In this document: positions 1 through 10,000 of the stretch, one piece after another
Layout of the letters: the number at the start of each line of letters is the position of its first letter
Numbering within the stretch: position 1 is the first letter of the stretch
DNA from: Limisphaerales bacterium
GTDB lineage: Bacteria > Verrucomicrobiota > Verrucomicrobiia > Limisphaerales > AAA164-E04
Direction: 5' to 3'
NCBI GenBank assembly: GCA_024761205.1
Contig: JAMASS010000019.1
Location: 1-64,000 of the forward strand
Length of the DNA: 64,000 nucleotides
The notes under the pieces: generated by a model
What the model saw: only the letters and a program-made list of their open reading frames with translations
The model's database searches: none
What the model was told of the DNA's origin: nothing
Position numbers and translations under genes: made by a program

Positions 1-458
1 GTGGGGAATTTCCGAAGAAACTGGAACAAACTCAGTTCCTGTGGCTTAGCCAAATCATGGGAATCTTTATCGGTCATACCCCTAAAATATACTTGACGCC
101 CGCTGTCTAGTCAAGTCATTAGTTCCCGTTTTTTTCTATTGCGGAAGGACTGCTCTCAGAAGGGCGGCGTTGGTGGGATTGTGATGTGATTTCAAGAATG
201 AAAATGAGTAACATAGATGAGGATGATGCCGCTAACAGCCTATGAAAATGACGCATCCTTGATCACGCTATGCAACTCTGCTTGGATAGTTTAGGTGGTC
301 GTAGTCACCGACCGGTTTCTCTGGCTTGACTGGCCGTCAATGAGAATCTTGTCCGGCAGGTTGGCGATGACATTATCACCCGCATGCTTCCATGCGGGTG
401 ATAGGTGCAAGGTATTTCATCGCTCGGTGCCTTGATTTGTGCCTCGGTATCAGATGGT

Positions 459-717
459 TTATTTTGAGGCTATGATGTGGGACAGTTCCTCCTTAAATAC
501 CCTGGCCTTCTTGGAAAGGAAATTCTTGCTGTCTTCTTCCATGATCAACCTATGAAAATCATAGACCGCGCTTTTAATCATAAATAGATCGATAGGAGCG
601 ATTCTCTATCCGCAAAACCCGCTTAAGATCCATCCGCACATACACACGGCAGACTGCGGAAATATAGTCTCTCATGGCAGAGAGGGTATTATCGTTTGTG
701 GTAGTCTTGTCAGACAT
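459..717 (-). pseudogene. Frameshifted small ORF of unknown function
   Basis: Read on the minus strand from ATG at 717, the frame gives a product beginning MSDKTTTNDNTLSAMRDY and running to about residue 46, where it stops. Shifting the frame there continues smoothly with MIKSAVYDFHRLIMEEDS and ends at TAA near 459-461. Joined, this would be about 85 residues, rich in charged helix-forming residues, with no signal peptide. I do not recognise the family. The smooth continuation and good codon use on both sides of the shift are why I call it one broken gene. It lies just upstream of the ThuA gene on the same strand. The rest of 1-458 shows no supportable gene. Confidence 0.4.
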
Positions 718-726
718 CAAAGTATT

Positions 727-1683
727 TTACTCGAACTTGCGGTGGCTGGACTTGTTTGCTGTGGGGAAGTCAGCAGGAATTTCGGTTTGGGTGACCTGAC
801 CAGTGGCGGCCCATTCTGCGCCACGTTGGAAAGTGATCATGAAGCCGACGCATTCGATGGAGTAATCGGCGTGTCCCATGGGAGTATGGAAGATGCGGCC
901 TTTGCCGTAGGTGAGGGTCATCATCATCGGTTCGTGGCGGCCGGTGCCGTTTTGCTCTTTGGCGGCGTAGGTGGTCGCGAGGATGTGCATGTTTTCGGCT
1001 GGGCCACGGAGACGGTCGTAAAGCTCATCTTTGGTGTGGAGCCATTGTTTGGGCATGCCCTTGGTGATGGGGTGCATGGCGTTGCGGATGGTGATTTGGA
1101 ATTCATGTTGGGGGCCGTGGGACCCGCCGCGGCCAGGGGAAGTATCCCTGATCAATTCGCCTTGATCGTTGTAGTAGACGTAGGGGCCGTGTTTTTCGTT
1201 GCGGCCACCCCAGCCGCCGAGGCCGATCATCTGATTGTAGGCTTCCCATTCCGTCCAACAGTTGTTTGCGGCATGGACGATGACCACGCCGCCTCCGTTA
1301 CTGACGTAATCTTCAAAGGCCTTTTGGGTGGTTTCCGGCCAAGGTGTGGCGCGCCAACCGTTGTTGTTGACCACGATGTCGTAGTCGAAAAAATTGGGGG
1401 AGAAATTCGGATCGGGGATGGGTTGTCGGGTGGCGGTGGTTTCTTTGCTGCTCGCTAGGGGATACGTGCTCAGATATTGCGCTCCTTGCCAGGTGAACTG
1501 CGTCCGTTCGATATGGACGGTGAAGAGACCGGTGTCTTCCAAGTAGCGTTTCATCATGGCTGTAATCTTCGGCCACATTGCGTGGTTGTTTTGGCCGTCG
1601 ACAATGAGCGTCTTGAGTTTAGGGGCGGCAGCACTGGTAGTGAATGAGAGTCCGAGGACGAGAGCGGCTAACTTTTTCATCAT
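727..1683 (-). CDS. Secreted ThuA-domain protein
   Basis: A 318-residue protein of the ThuA (trehalose-utilisation-like, glutamine-amidotransferase fold) family, common in Verrucomicrobiota and Planctomycetes near polysaccharide and sugar catabolism genes. A Sec signal peptide is evident (basic MMKK, hydrophobic core, SAAAP cleavage region). Family features follow: LIVDGQNNH near the N-terminus, the strand YDIVVNNNGW, GGGVVIVHAANN (about residues 130-141), and HPITKGMP, typical of ThuA proteins. The biochemical role of most members is unproven; some act on disaccharide-derived intermediates. Two consecutive Met codons could serve as start, and the 5' side carries a 15-bp tandem repeat. The long open frame on the opposite strand is a shadow of this gene. 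Confidence 0.85.
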   Translation of the reverse strand: MMKKLAALVLGLSFTTSAAAPKLKTLIVDGQNNHAMWPKITAMMKRYLEDTGLFTVHIERTQFTWQGAQYLSTYPLASSKETTATRQPIPDPNFSPNFFDYDIVVNNNGWRATPWPETTQKAFEDYVSNGGGVVIVHAANNCWTEWEAYNQMIGLGGWGGRNEKHGPYVYYNDQGELIRDTSPGRGGSHGPQHEFQITIRNAMHPITKGMPKQWLHTKDELYDRLRGPAENMHILATTYAAKEQNGTGRHEPMMMTLTYGKGRIFHTPMGHADYSIECVGFMITFQRGAEWAATGQVTQTEIPADFPTANKSSHRKFE

Positions 1684-1711
1684 AACTACGATCTCTATAA
1701 CTACGATCTCT
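1682..1711. repeat. 15-bp tandem duplication at the ThuA start
   Basis: ATAACTACGATCTCT occurs twice in direct tandem (1682-1696, 1697-1711), overlapping the first start codon of the ThuA gene. It shifts the upstream region by 15 bp and could alter the ribosome-binding context. Confidence 0.7.
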
Positions 1712-1881
1712 AACGTTTTAGTTTGCTCGAGCGGCGAGGGCGCCGATCGGACCGTGAGTGGTACTGGCGGGGATCATGAGTTTCGGGGGGATTGGTTTCA
1801 AGTTTGAAGTGTCAGGCGCCAAGTTCCAAGTTGAAGGATGATTCTTTTTGACAGGGGGATTAAAGGTAGATGGTGTTCTCT

Positions 1882-2193
1882 ATGAAAACTCCGGTGAGGC
1901 GGTGATTGCCGTTTACGCTGATTGAGTTGCTCGGCGTGATTGCCATTGTTGCCATCTTAGTCGGTATGTTGCTTCCGGTGTTGTAGTAGGCGAAGGATAA
2001 GGCTGGCAGTATTGGCGGCATTGCCATCTTGGGCGAGTGGTCGGGTTTGTTGCGAGCGGTGCCGATGGCGAGGTGGTTTTTACCGCAGTCCAGTATTTGG
2101 CCGCAACACTCAATCCTGATGGGCCTAACGATGCGTGGCACAATCCGGTCTCCCGAAAAACGGGGTGTTCTAAGGGAGCGGTGAGATAGGAAG
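1882..2193 (+). pseudogene. Fossil of a prepilin-like (type II pseudopilin) protein
   Basis: From ATG at 1882 the frame reads MKTPVRR, a stop, then LPFTLIELLGVIAIVAIL and VGMLLPVL, followed by two stops at 1984-1989. This is the prepilin N-methylation leader plus hydrophobic helix. Farther on, another frame gives DGPNDAWHNPV, resembling the conserved C-terminal region of type II pseudopilins. At least two nonsense codons and one frameshift separate the parts. Such secreted pseudopilin-like proteins are abundant in Verrucomicrobiota. The sequence from 2194 to 2761 contains no gene I can support, only a short open frame at 2407-2592 of unknown meaning. Confidence 0.7.
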
Positions 2194-2605
2194 TTTTCGA
2201 CGCCATGCACCCTGGGGCCTGGATGATTGTCCTGGGGTGTGTCCTGTTGCTTGGGTGTGAGGATTTCCCGCCGGAACAAGCTGAGTCGGCGGTCGCCTCT
2301 CAGGCGATAGTGATCGGGCGGCGCAAAGGCACAGTAAGATCAAGTGTGGGCTATCTGTGATTGACAGGTTGGCGGAGGGCGGAGATGTCGATGAGCAGCG
2401 GCTCGCTTGGTGAAAATGCGAATGAAGGGAACGAAGTTTTCGAGGGATGAGTCGGCGGCTTATCGTAATTCGTTGTCGTTTGTTTATGATCGGGCGCTTG
2501 AAGTGGCCGATTCACCGAAGGGCAAGATGAAGATTCTGCAGTCGAGCAGTAACTTTTGGGGTGCTTTCCAAAAAATCGTCCGCTTTGGGTGAGCGGGTGG
2601 TCGGC

Positions 2606-2628
2606 TCGACGGAGTCTCGCTCCACCTG
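2606..2628 (+). repeat. Short dispersed repeat, family C
   Basis: GGAGTCTCGCTCCACC-type motif, shared with near-copies at 4531, 18641, 20313, 21743 and 50434. It lies in non-coding sequence upstream of the outer-membrane efflux gene. Confidence 0.4.
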
Positions 2629-2761
2629 GATGTTGGTGGAGTATGGTTTGATCGATTCATTGTTTTTCCTGTATGTCCGCGGCTTCGTTATCCGAGAAAA
2701 GTTCCGTGTAACAGTTATCCTGCTGGCATGGTCATCGAAGTTGTTGCTACGGCCGAAATTT

Positions 2762-4198
2762 ATGCGAATTGTTTGTTTGGGCCTTATATTCGTCTTTCAG
2801 GGGTGCGCCTTATTCCCTTCTGAGCGCCCTGTGCGTGAGGGCAGTAAGCAACTCGAACTTCCGGAAATGTGGTACAATAGTGGCGCCGGGACGGAGGGAC
2901 AGATCTCAACTGGGTGGTTGAATACTTTCGACGATCCCGAAATGTTGGCGCTGGTCTTCGAGGCGTTGGAGCGAAATCAGGGTATTCGAATTTCTGAGGC
3001 GCAGCTCAAATTAGCTCAGGAGGCTTTGGTTTTTGGTCGGTCGCCGCTTCTGCCGCGATTTTCTTTTTCTAGGTCCGCTTCGGGCTCGGGTACGCGGGTT
3101 CGTGAGGAGGGGGGTAATCTTTCGCCTTGGCGAAGTTCTGAGAGCCACGGACTGACCGTCAACGCGTCGTGGGAGGTGGATTTGTGGGGACGGCTCCGCA
3201 ATCTGAACCGAGCGGCCGAGTATGACTACGAAGCGCAGAAGGCGGACTTTAGAGGGGCTCGACTTGCTCTGGCAGCGACGACCGCCAAGGCCTGGTGCAA
3301 TCTGATTGCGTCTAAACAACAGCTGGCGCTGGCGCACCAAACAAGAGAGAGTTTTGAGCGCAATTTTCGAATCACGGAGCGTAACTATAAAGCAGGCGAT
3401 TCGACAGCCAGTCCTTTGAGTGTTCAGTTTGCGGGAAATAACGTTGCCTCGGCTAAGCGATCTGTGATCTCGCGACAGTTGGCATTGGACGAAGCGAAGC
3501 GCGCGTTGGAAATTCTGCTGGGGCGCTACCCGGCGACCGCGATTGAAGCCCGAGATGAGTTGCCCCGGCTCGCGGAATCCGTGCCTTCTGGCTTGCCCTC
3601 TGAATTGCTCATGCGCCGTCCGGATTTGGCGGCGGCGGCTAATGATCTATTGGCTTCGGCGGAGAGAGCGACAGCCTCTCGGAAAAACCTGCTGCCAGCG
3701 ATTAATCTTTCCGGATCAGGCCGCGTCAACAGCGAGCGGATTGCGGATTTGTTCGTTGATCCGACGTCGATTGCTCGGAGTGCCGCGGCTTCCTTATCCC
3801 AGCCGGTATTCCAAGGAGGGAGTCTGCAAGCGCAGGTTCGTCAGGCGATGATTCGCAATGAACTGCAGCTCGAGTCGTTTGTGTCCACGGCTCTCCGTGC
3901 GTTCCGCGAGGTGGAATCGGCTTTGGCGAGGGATCTGTCTTTGGCGGCTCAGGAGGAATTCCTCGAGGTTGAGTTGTCGCAGGCCAGCCTTGCGGAAACC
4001 CAGGCGAATCGCGATTATTCAGAAGGGATCGTTAATATTATTCAGGTACTCGAGGCGCAGCGCCGCGCGTTCAACGCCCGTAATGCGGCGATTTCATTGA
4101 AGAACCAGCGGCTGCAAAATCGGATTGATCTGCATTTGGCACTCGGGGGTGACTTTGCGACGCAGCCGGAAGAATTTAGTGATGAAGTGGGTGAGTAG
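2762..4198 (+). CDS. RND efflux outer-membrane lipoprotein (NodT/OprM family)
   Basis: About 478 residues. ATG at 2762 is chosen because it begins a lipoprotein signal: MRIVCLGLIFVFQGC, with the lipobox Cys at about residue 15. The longer open frame upstream runs through a dispersed repeat and has no signal. Two outer-membrane-efflux halves follow, with alpha-helical segments typical of TolC-like barrels, for example the VNASWEVDLWGRL region and, in the second half, LSQPVFQGGSLQAQV. The protein forms the outer-membrane channel of a tripartite efflux pump. The adaptor and pump genes follow on the same strand, so the pump is likely transcribed together with it despite a 450-bp repeat-filled gap. 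Confidence 0.88.
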   Translation: MRIVCLGLIFVFQGCALFPSERPVREGSKQLELPEMWYNSGAGTEGQISTGWLNTFDDPEMLALVFEALERNQGIRISEAQLKLAQEALVFGRSPLLPRFSFSRSASGSGTRVREEGGNLSPWRSSESHGLTVNASWEVDLWGRLRNLNRAAEYDYEAQKADFRGARLALAATTAKAWCNLIASKQQLALAHQTRESFERNFRITERNYKAGDSTASPLSVQFAGNNVASAKRSVISRQLALDEAKRALEILLGRYPATAIEARDELPRLAESVPSGLPSELLMRRPDLAAAANDLLASAERATASRKNLLPAINLSGSGRVNSERIADLFVDPTSIARSAAASLSQPVFQGGSLQAQVRQAMIRNELQLESFVSTALRAFREVESALARDLSLAAQEEFLEVELSQASLAETQANRDYSEGIVNIIQVLEAQRRAFNARNAAISLKNQRLQNRIDLHLALGGDFATQPEEFSDEVGE

Positions 4199-4305
4199 AA
4201 GCATAAGCGCCGTTAGGTGAACGAGTGGAAGGGATTTACAGTCTCTTTTCTGTCGGGCTAGCGGTATGCGATTGGAAATGGTAAGGTTTTTGGACCAGTG
4301 GGGGT

Positions 4306-4350
4306 AGGGAAAGCGGTGAAAGATCACCGCACTCCAGGAGTGCTGCCGCG
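4306..4350 (+). repeat. REP-like palindromic repeat, family A
   Basis: Two adjacent palindromes: GCGGTGA-AAGA-TCACCGC and ACTCCAGGAGT. Related copies lie at 24768 (inverted), 47289 and 55844. All are intergenic. The 4199-4647 gap between the outer-membrane factor and the adaptor holds only repeats of families A, B and C. Confidence 0.6.
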
Positions 4351-4420
4351 TGATTGGAATGCTCTGAGATGCTGTCGGGTTCTGGAGGGTGTGATGAAAT
4401 GTGGTGAGTCCCGATAGCAA

Positions 4421-4465
4421 AGAGGTGGGGCGAGGGTCTCTTGAGCCGAGCGTCCACGGGTTGAG
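4421..4465 (+). repeat. Dispersed repeat, family B
   Basis: GGGGCGAGGGTCTCTTGAGC followed by CGAGCGTCC. It matches the copies at 20196 (GGGCGAGAGACTCTCGAGCC) and 50301 (GGGGCGAGAGCCTCTCAAGC). Confidence 0.5.
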
Positions 4466-4530
4466 CGCTTGGGGGTTGTCTTCAAGAGGGTCTTTGTCTT
4501 CGTTAGCTGGGCTGCGGCTGCCGCCGCCGG

Positions 4531-4553
4531 GGGACTCTCGCCCCACTTTGAAG
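4531..4553 (+). repeat. Short dispersed repeat, family C
   Basis: GGGGGACTCTCGCCCCAC, a near-copy of the other family C motifs, in the gap before the efflux adaptor gene. Confidence 0.4.
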
Positions 4554-4647
4554 CACGAGTTCAGACTTCCCAATGGTTGCGAATAACGATAAGCTGTTTG
4601 GTTCAGTTCGGGGCAGAATCAGGTCTTAAAATTGTCGGAATAGAAAA

Positions 4648-5922
4648 ATGGAAGAGAGTAATAAGGACAACGAATCTTGCGGTGGAGATGTGTCGCCCCT
4701 AAGTCCAAAGCTGATCCGGCTGGCATTGCCAGTAGTGATTCTCGTCTTCGGGTTTGCGGTGTATGCCATTCTTTCTCGGGAACCGGAGGAGAAGAAACGT
4801 CCCAAGGCGCTACCGCGGGCGATTAAGACACGGGTGGCCGAGTTAGCGTTGCAAGACTATGAGACGGTGGTGCGAACCCAAGGCATCGTGCGACCGTACA
4901 ATGAGGTGACCTTGACGGCTCAGGTGTCAGGTCGCATCGTGAAGATCATGCCGGAGTTTGAGGACGGTGCGTTTTTCAATGAAGGTGACGTTTTGTTGGA
5001 GCTCGACGAGACGGATTTTCAGACGGCGGTGATTGCTGCGAGAGCGGCATTGGCTCGATCAAAGACGGTCTTTGCCCAGGAACAAACGCGGGCCAATCAA
5101 GCGCGTTTGAATTGGGAGGATTTGGGCTATGATGAGGAGCCCAATGAATTGGTATTGCGGCTGCCGCAGCTGCGCGAGGCTGAAGCGAATGTCAAATCGT
5201 CCGAAGCCCAGTTGGCTCGGGCGGAGACAGACCTAAAACGGGCCAAAGTGCGAGCGCCGTATTCCGGTCGTGTGCGGCAGAGGATCGTCGGCTTGGGGCA
5301 GACGATTGGTGGGGCCACTCCGTTGGGCACCATTTTTGCCATTGACTTTGCCGAGGTGCGGTTGCCGATTGCCGGTCGGGATATGGCATTCTTAACCCTT
5401 CCGGAAGAAACGGGAGATCCAGCCGTGGAGGTCAGACTCAGAGATGCGCTGAACGAAGCGAATGATACAGTTTGGAAAGCGCAGATTATCCGCACCGAGG
5501 GGGTGCTGGATGAGATTACCCTCGAGTTATTTGCGATTGCTCGGATCGTTGATCCTTTTGGTCGTCAATCAGGGCAGCCTCCGCTACGGATTGGGCACCC
5601 GGTCGTTGGGTTCATTCCCGGCAAGGTGCTGAAAGATGTTTATGCCATTCCGCGGGTGGCAGTTCGTAAGCTTGAGAACATTTTCCTGGTCGACAAGAGT
5701 GATTTGACCCTCAGCCAGTTGACGATTAGCCCTATCTTTTCGGATGAGGATTATTTGATTGTCCGGCATCCTGCCATTACGCTGGACAAGTATCTGGCGA
5801 CGACCCATCTGATTTATGCGCCTGATGGCGCCAAGGCGGAGATCTTGCCTGAGGTTGGCGATGAACCAGTGGCTCAAGCCACGGAAGTGGCGCCGAAGGC
5901 GGGGGCGAAGAAGAGCACCTAA
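4648..5922 (+). CDS. RND efflux periplasmic adaptor (HlyD/MFP family)
   Basis: 424 residues. An N-terminal membrane anchor (LALPVVILVFGFAVYAIL, about residues 26-43) is followed by a beta-barrel/lipoyl half-motif (RTQGIVRPYNEVTLTAQVSG), a helical hairpin (about 110-190) and the second lipoyl half (VRAPYSGRVRQRIVGLGQTI). The adaptor bridges the inner-membrane RND pump and the outer-membrane channel. It is longer than some family members because of an extended C-terminal beta domain and an Ala/Lys-rich tail. Downstream it is followed within about 15 bp by a decayed RND pump, then by an intact one. Function as an adaptor is secure; the substrate is unknown. Confidence 0.9.
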   Translation: MEESNKDNESCGGDVSPLSPKLIRLALPVVILVFGFAVYAILSREPEEKKRPKALPRAIKTRVAELALQDYETVVRTQGIVRPYNEVTLTAQVSGRIVKIMPEFEDGAFFNEGDVLLELDETDFQTAVIAARAALARSKTVFAQEQTRANQARLNWEDLGYDEEPNELVLRLPQLREAEANVKSSEAQLARAETDLKRAKVRAPYSGRVRQRIVGLGQTIGGATPLGTIFAIDFAEVRLPIAGRDMAFLTLPEETGDPAVEVRLRDALNEANDTVWKAQIIRTEGVLDEITLELFAIARIVDPFGRQSGQPPLRIGHPVVGFIPGKVLKDVYAIPRVAVRKLENIFLVDKSDLTLSQLTISPIFSDEDYLIVRHPAITLDKYLATTHLIYAPDGAKAEILPEVGDEPVAQATEVAPKAGAKKST

Positions 5923-5937
5923 TCCCGCGGAGGATGC

Positions 5938-6887
5938 CTGATTCGTTGGTTCGCCCATAACGGCATTGCGGCCAGTTTTCTCATGGTGGGGATTTTGTTG
6001 GCGGGGGCCTGTAGGGTATTCTTCAAGATTCCCCTCGAAGAGAGGCCTTTGCGTACGTTTGACAGGGGCTATATGTCGATGATCTACTGAGGGGTGATCG
6101 CGAAGGATGTTGAAAAGGCGGTTCTCATTTCGGTGGAGGAATCCCTAGTGTCTCAACGGGGTCAAAATGGTCCAGACCGATGGTCATTGCGGGGAGGGCC
6201 GTGTCTATGTCAACGCAAAGGATGGGTATGGTCTTCGTGTCTTGTTGGAGGATGTCAAAAGTCGGGTCGTCGGCATCACGTTCTTCCCGTGTGAAACCAA
6301 ACAGCCGAGAATCTACATTGCGGATTCGTCCCGGTATTTGGAGGTCTTAGCCGTTGCTGTGATCGGGAGACTGGATGTCCATGATTTGCGCCGAGTTGCC
6401 GAGCGCGTGCGGGAGGATCTGCTGGAGATTGACGATATTAGCATCGTCAATCTGGCAGGGGAGAAGAACTACGAGATTGCGATTGAGGCGGGTCTGAACC
6501 GGTTGCGGCCTTTAACCTAGGCTTTGAGGATTCAGCCAACGCCGTGCGGTGGCAGTTCATTGATTTGCTTGGCGGGTTTGATTTGGCAACCTCTTCGTGC
6601 GAACCCGTATAACAAGGAAGCGTTCTCCCTGATTCCTGTGCGAGCGTCCAATCAATGACGACCTTTGTTGGTTTAATTCCGCTGCTTATGGATCGCTTAA
6701 TTTAGGCGCAGTTCTTGGTTCCGATGGCCGTCTCTCTTGGTTATGGTGTGTTTTCGCAACGGCGACTCCTCTGATTTTGGTGCCGTGCGCTTTGATGCTG
6801 GGACAGGATGCTGGACGGGTTATGGCGCGGCTCCGAAACTGGTATTTGGAGCCGTTCCGTATGTCTGGAGGGAACCCGCTCTGTTGA
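5938..6887 (+). pseudogene. Decayed, internally deleted RND pump copy
   Basis: This stretch is a degraded paralogue of the intact RND gene that begins at 7021. Its start reads LIRWFAHNGIAASFLMVG (ATG changed to CTG), close to MIRWFANNDIAANFLMAG in the intact gene. A stop follows MSMIY near 6088, then a frameshift, then a homologous stretch (LRVLLEDVKSRVVGITFF to EKNYEIAIEAGLNRL). About 6600-6655 the sequence jumps to the pump C-terminus (TTFVGLIPLLMDRLI, stop, AQFLVPMAVSLGYG). It ends with NWYLEPFRMSGGNPLC and a stop. Most of the transporter body (roughly 75%) is missing, so this copy cannot function. It sits where an RND pump would normally follow the adaptor. Confidence 0.9.
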
Positions 6888-7020
6888 ATCGACAACCTGA
6901 ATCTCATCGCTGCTTCGAATCAGAGCGCTAAAATTCTTTTTCCGGTGGGGGCTTCTTGCGTAGCCGAATGTCGATGCTGGTAGTCTCTAGTGGTGGAGCG
7001 TAGCCCTTGCATAGAATTTT

Positions 7021-10000
7021 ATGATCCGCTGGTTTGCAAATAACGATATCGCCGCGAATTTCCTCATGGCGGGGATATTGTTGACGGGCGTTTACACGGC
7101 TTTTTTTCGGATTCCTTTGGAGGTGAGTCCTCAGAGAACTTTCGACGGGATTTATTTCTCCATGGCCTATCGCGGCGGAACTGCGAAGGATGTTGAGCGG
7201 GCTATTTTGATCCCTGTGGAGGAAGCGTTGGAGGGCTTGAACGGGGTGAAGATGATCAATGCCGACGGCTATCGGGGACGCGCTCGGATTTGGATTGAGG
7301 CGGAACCGGGCTACGATTTGAGAATTCTGCTAGAGGATATTCAAAGCCGGGTCGACGGCATCACCACATTCCCCAACGAGACAGAAAGACCGGAGATCCG
7401 GATTCCTGATTCCACTCATTTTTACGATGTGTTGTCAGTGGCTGTAACGGGTCGTTTGGGTTCTCATGAGTTGCGAGGGGTGGCGCGGCGGGTTCAGGAA
7501 GATCTGTTGGAAATTGACGGGATCAGCTTGGTGGATCTATCTGGAACGCGAAACTATGAGATTGCCATCGAGGCCGATCCTGAGCGCTTGCAATCTTATA
7601 ACATCGGGTTGGGAGAGTTGGCGAATGCGGTGCGCCGATCGTCAATCGATCTTCCGGCGGGATCGATCCAAAGTCAAAGTGGCAATCTCGTTGTGCGAAC
7701 CCGCGGGCAAGCCTACTCACGGGAGGAGTTTGAGCGGATCCCCCTTCGTGCCAGCAATGGTGCGGAAGTCCGGCTCGGTGAAGTGGCGACTGTGATCGAC
7801 GGATTCGAGGAGGGCGACAAGGTTGTTGAGTTCAATGGCAAGCCGGCCCTCTTTGTTGAGATCATGCGGACCGGAAATGAGAGCGCGATTGATGTTTCTA
7901 ACAAGGTGACGGAATACGTGCGAACATCGGCTAGTCGGTTTCCGGACGGGATCGAATTATTCATCTTTGATGATGAATCGATCTCGATCCGCGGTCGGTT
8001 GAACGCCCTGACCTCATCCCTGCTGCAAGGAAGCCTCTTGGTGTTTCTGGTCCTCGGCCTCTTTCTTCGACCGCAGCTCGCGTTTTGGGTGGTGGTGGGG
8101 ATTCCTGTTTGCTTTGCCGGCGGTGTCATGTTGATGCCGACCTTTGGGGTCACCGCCAATGTGATGAGTATCTTTGGATTCATCATCGTGGTCGGGGTGG
8201 TCGTCGATGATGCCATCGTTACCGGCGAAAATATTTACTCAAAGATGCGGCAAGGGATGGATCCTTTGGAGGCGTCCATTACTGGCGCTCGCGAGGTGGC
8301 CGTGCCGGTGACGTTTGGCGTGCTCACAACGGTGGTCGCGTTCCTGCCATTGATGTTTTTCGAAGGGCGCTGGGGAAGTTTTGCCAAACAGATTCCACCG
8401 GTGGTTGGTCCGGTGCTGCTGTTTTCGCTGGTCGAATCAAAGCTGATTTTGCCCGCACATTTGAAGCACCTCAAAACGGGCGTTGTGGGGCGGAATCCGT
8501 TCCTGCGGATTCAACAACGATTGGCCGACGGATTGGAGCGTTTTGTGGAGAGGATCTACCAACCGCTCTTGGAGTACTCTGTGCGTCACCGGGGCGTTGT
8601 GATGGCAGTCTTCGCCGCCTCGGCTCTCGCGATGGCGGGTTACTGTCAAGGGGGGCGCTTGGGATTCCAATCGTTGCCATCGGTGGATCGCTTGAAGGTG
8701 TCGGCGTATCTCGGTTTGCCGAATGATGCGACGATCGAGAACACTCACCGTTGCGTGGACCGCATTGTTACCGCAGCCGAGAAGCTGAGGGGTGAGTTTG
8801 TGGATCAGGGAACGGGTAAGTCGCTGATCAAAAGCATTTTGACGGTCAGTGGAGCTCGGCATATCAGCAGCTCCTATAACAAGTCGCGTGCTTACGTTGC
8901 GGTGGAGGTGGTGCCGCCGAGTGTGCGGTCGGAGCCCGGGCCACGGAACAGTGTGATTGCCAACCGATGGACGGAGTTAGTCGGGCCGATTCCCGAGGCG
9001 ACGTATTTTCGAATTCGGGGAGAGGAGTCTCGGGGGAGGGATGAAGATCGCGAGACTGAGGCGCTGGAGTTGGAACTGCGAGGCCCATCATCGGAAATCA
9101 AGAATGCGATCGCCGAGCGGATTGCCGACGAGTTGAAGGCTTTTGAGGGAATCAATAATGCTCAAGCAGAGGTGAATCACGGCCAGGACGAATTGGAGTT
9201 TACCTTAAAGCCACGCGCTGCGGAACTGGGTCTCACCCAGCAGATGCTGGCGCAGCAGATTCGGCGGGCGTTTTTCGGAGAGGAGGCGCAGCGCTTGATG
9301 CGAGGCGTAGATGATATTCGCGTCATGGTTCGGTTGCCGCAGCAGGAGCGGGAGTCTTTGCATACCATTGATCGCCTTAAGATACGTACTCCAGATGGTG
9401 GTAGTGAGGTGCCGTTGGCGACTGTGGCCGATTTAACCTTTGTCCAGGCCCCTTCATCGATCGAGCGGAACGCAGGCGCGGAAATCATTCGGATTGGGGC
9501 ACAGCCAGTCGACGAAAATGTCGACATTATTGGTATCGCTCGCGAAATCACGCCGCGCTTGCAGGAAATATGCAACGAGGGAGAAGACCTGTCCTTTGTC
9601 TTCACTGGCTATGTTGCAGAAGCGGCGGAATCACGCAAGCGGACGATTGTTGGCTCCATTGCGCTGTTCTTCGCCTTGTTTGCGTTGTTGGCTATTCCCT
9701 TTAAATCTATGATCCAGCCGTTCTATGTCCTGATCGCGGTGCCGTTTGGCGTGATTGGGGCGCTGCTGGGCCATGTTGTGATGGGCATCACGCCGTCCTA
9801 CCTTTCAGTTTTTGGCATGTTGGCATTGGCTGGAGTGGTCGTGAATGACTCGCTAGTGCTGATGGATTTTGTGAATCGCCAGGTGCGTGAGGGTATGCCA
9901 TTGCGCGAGGCGGTATTGATTGCCGGTGGACGCCGTTTTCGTCCGATCTTGCTCACATCCGTGACCACCTTCGTGGGATTGATCCCGCTGCTTATGGATC

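Noticed and set aside
742-1458. 238-codon open frame on the plus strand
   Set aside because: Antisense to the ThuA gene, whose family motifs are clear; composition is a shadow of GC-biased codons.
2561-2761. N-terminal extension of the outer-membrane efflux protein
   Set aside because: Reads through a dispersed repeat; the lipoprotein signal begins at 2762.
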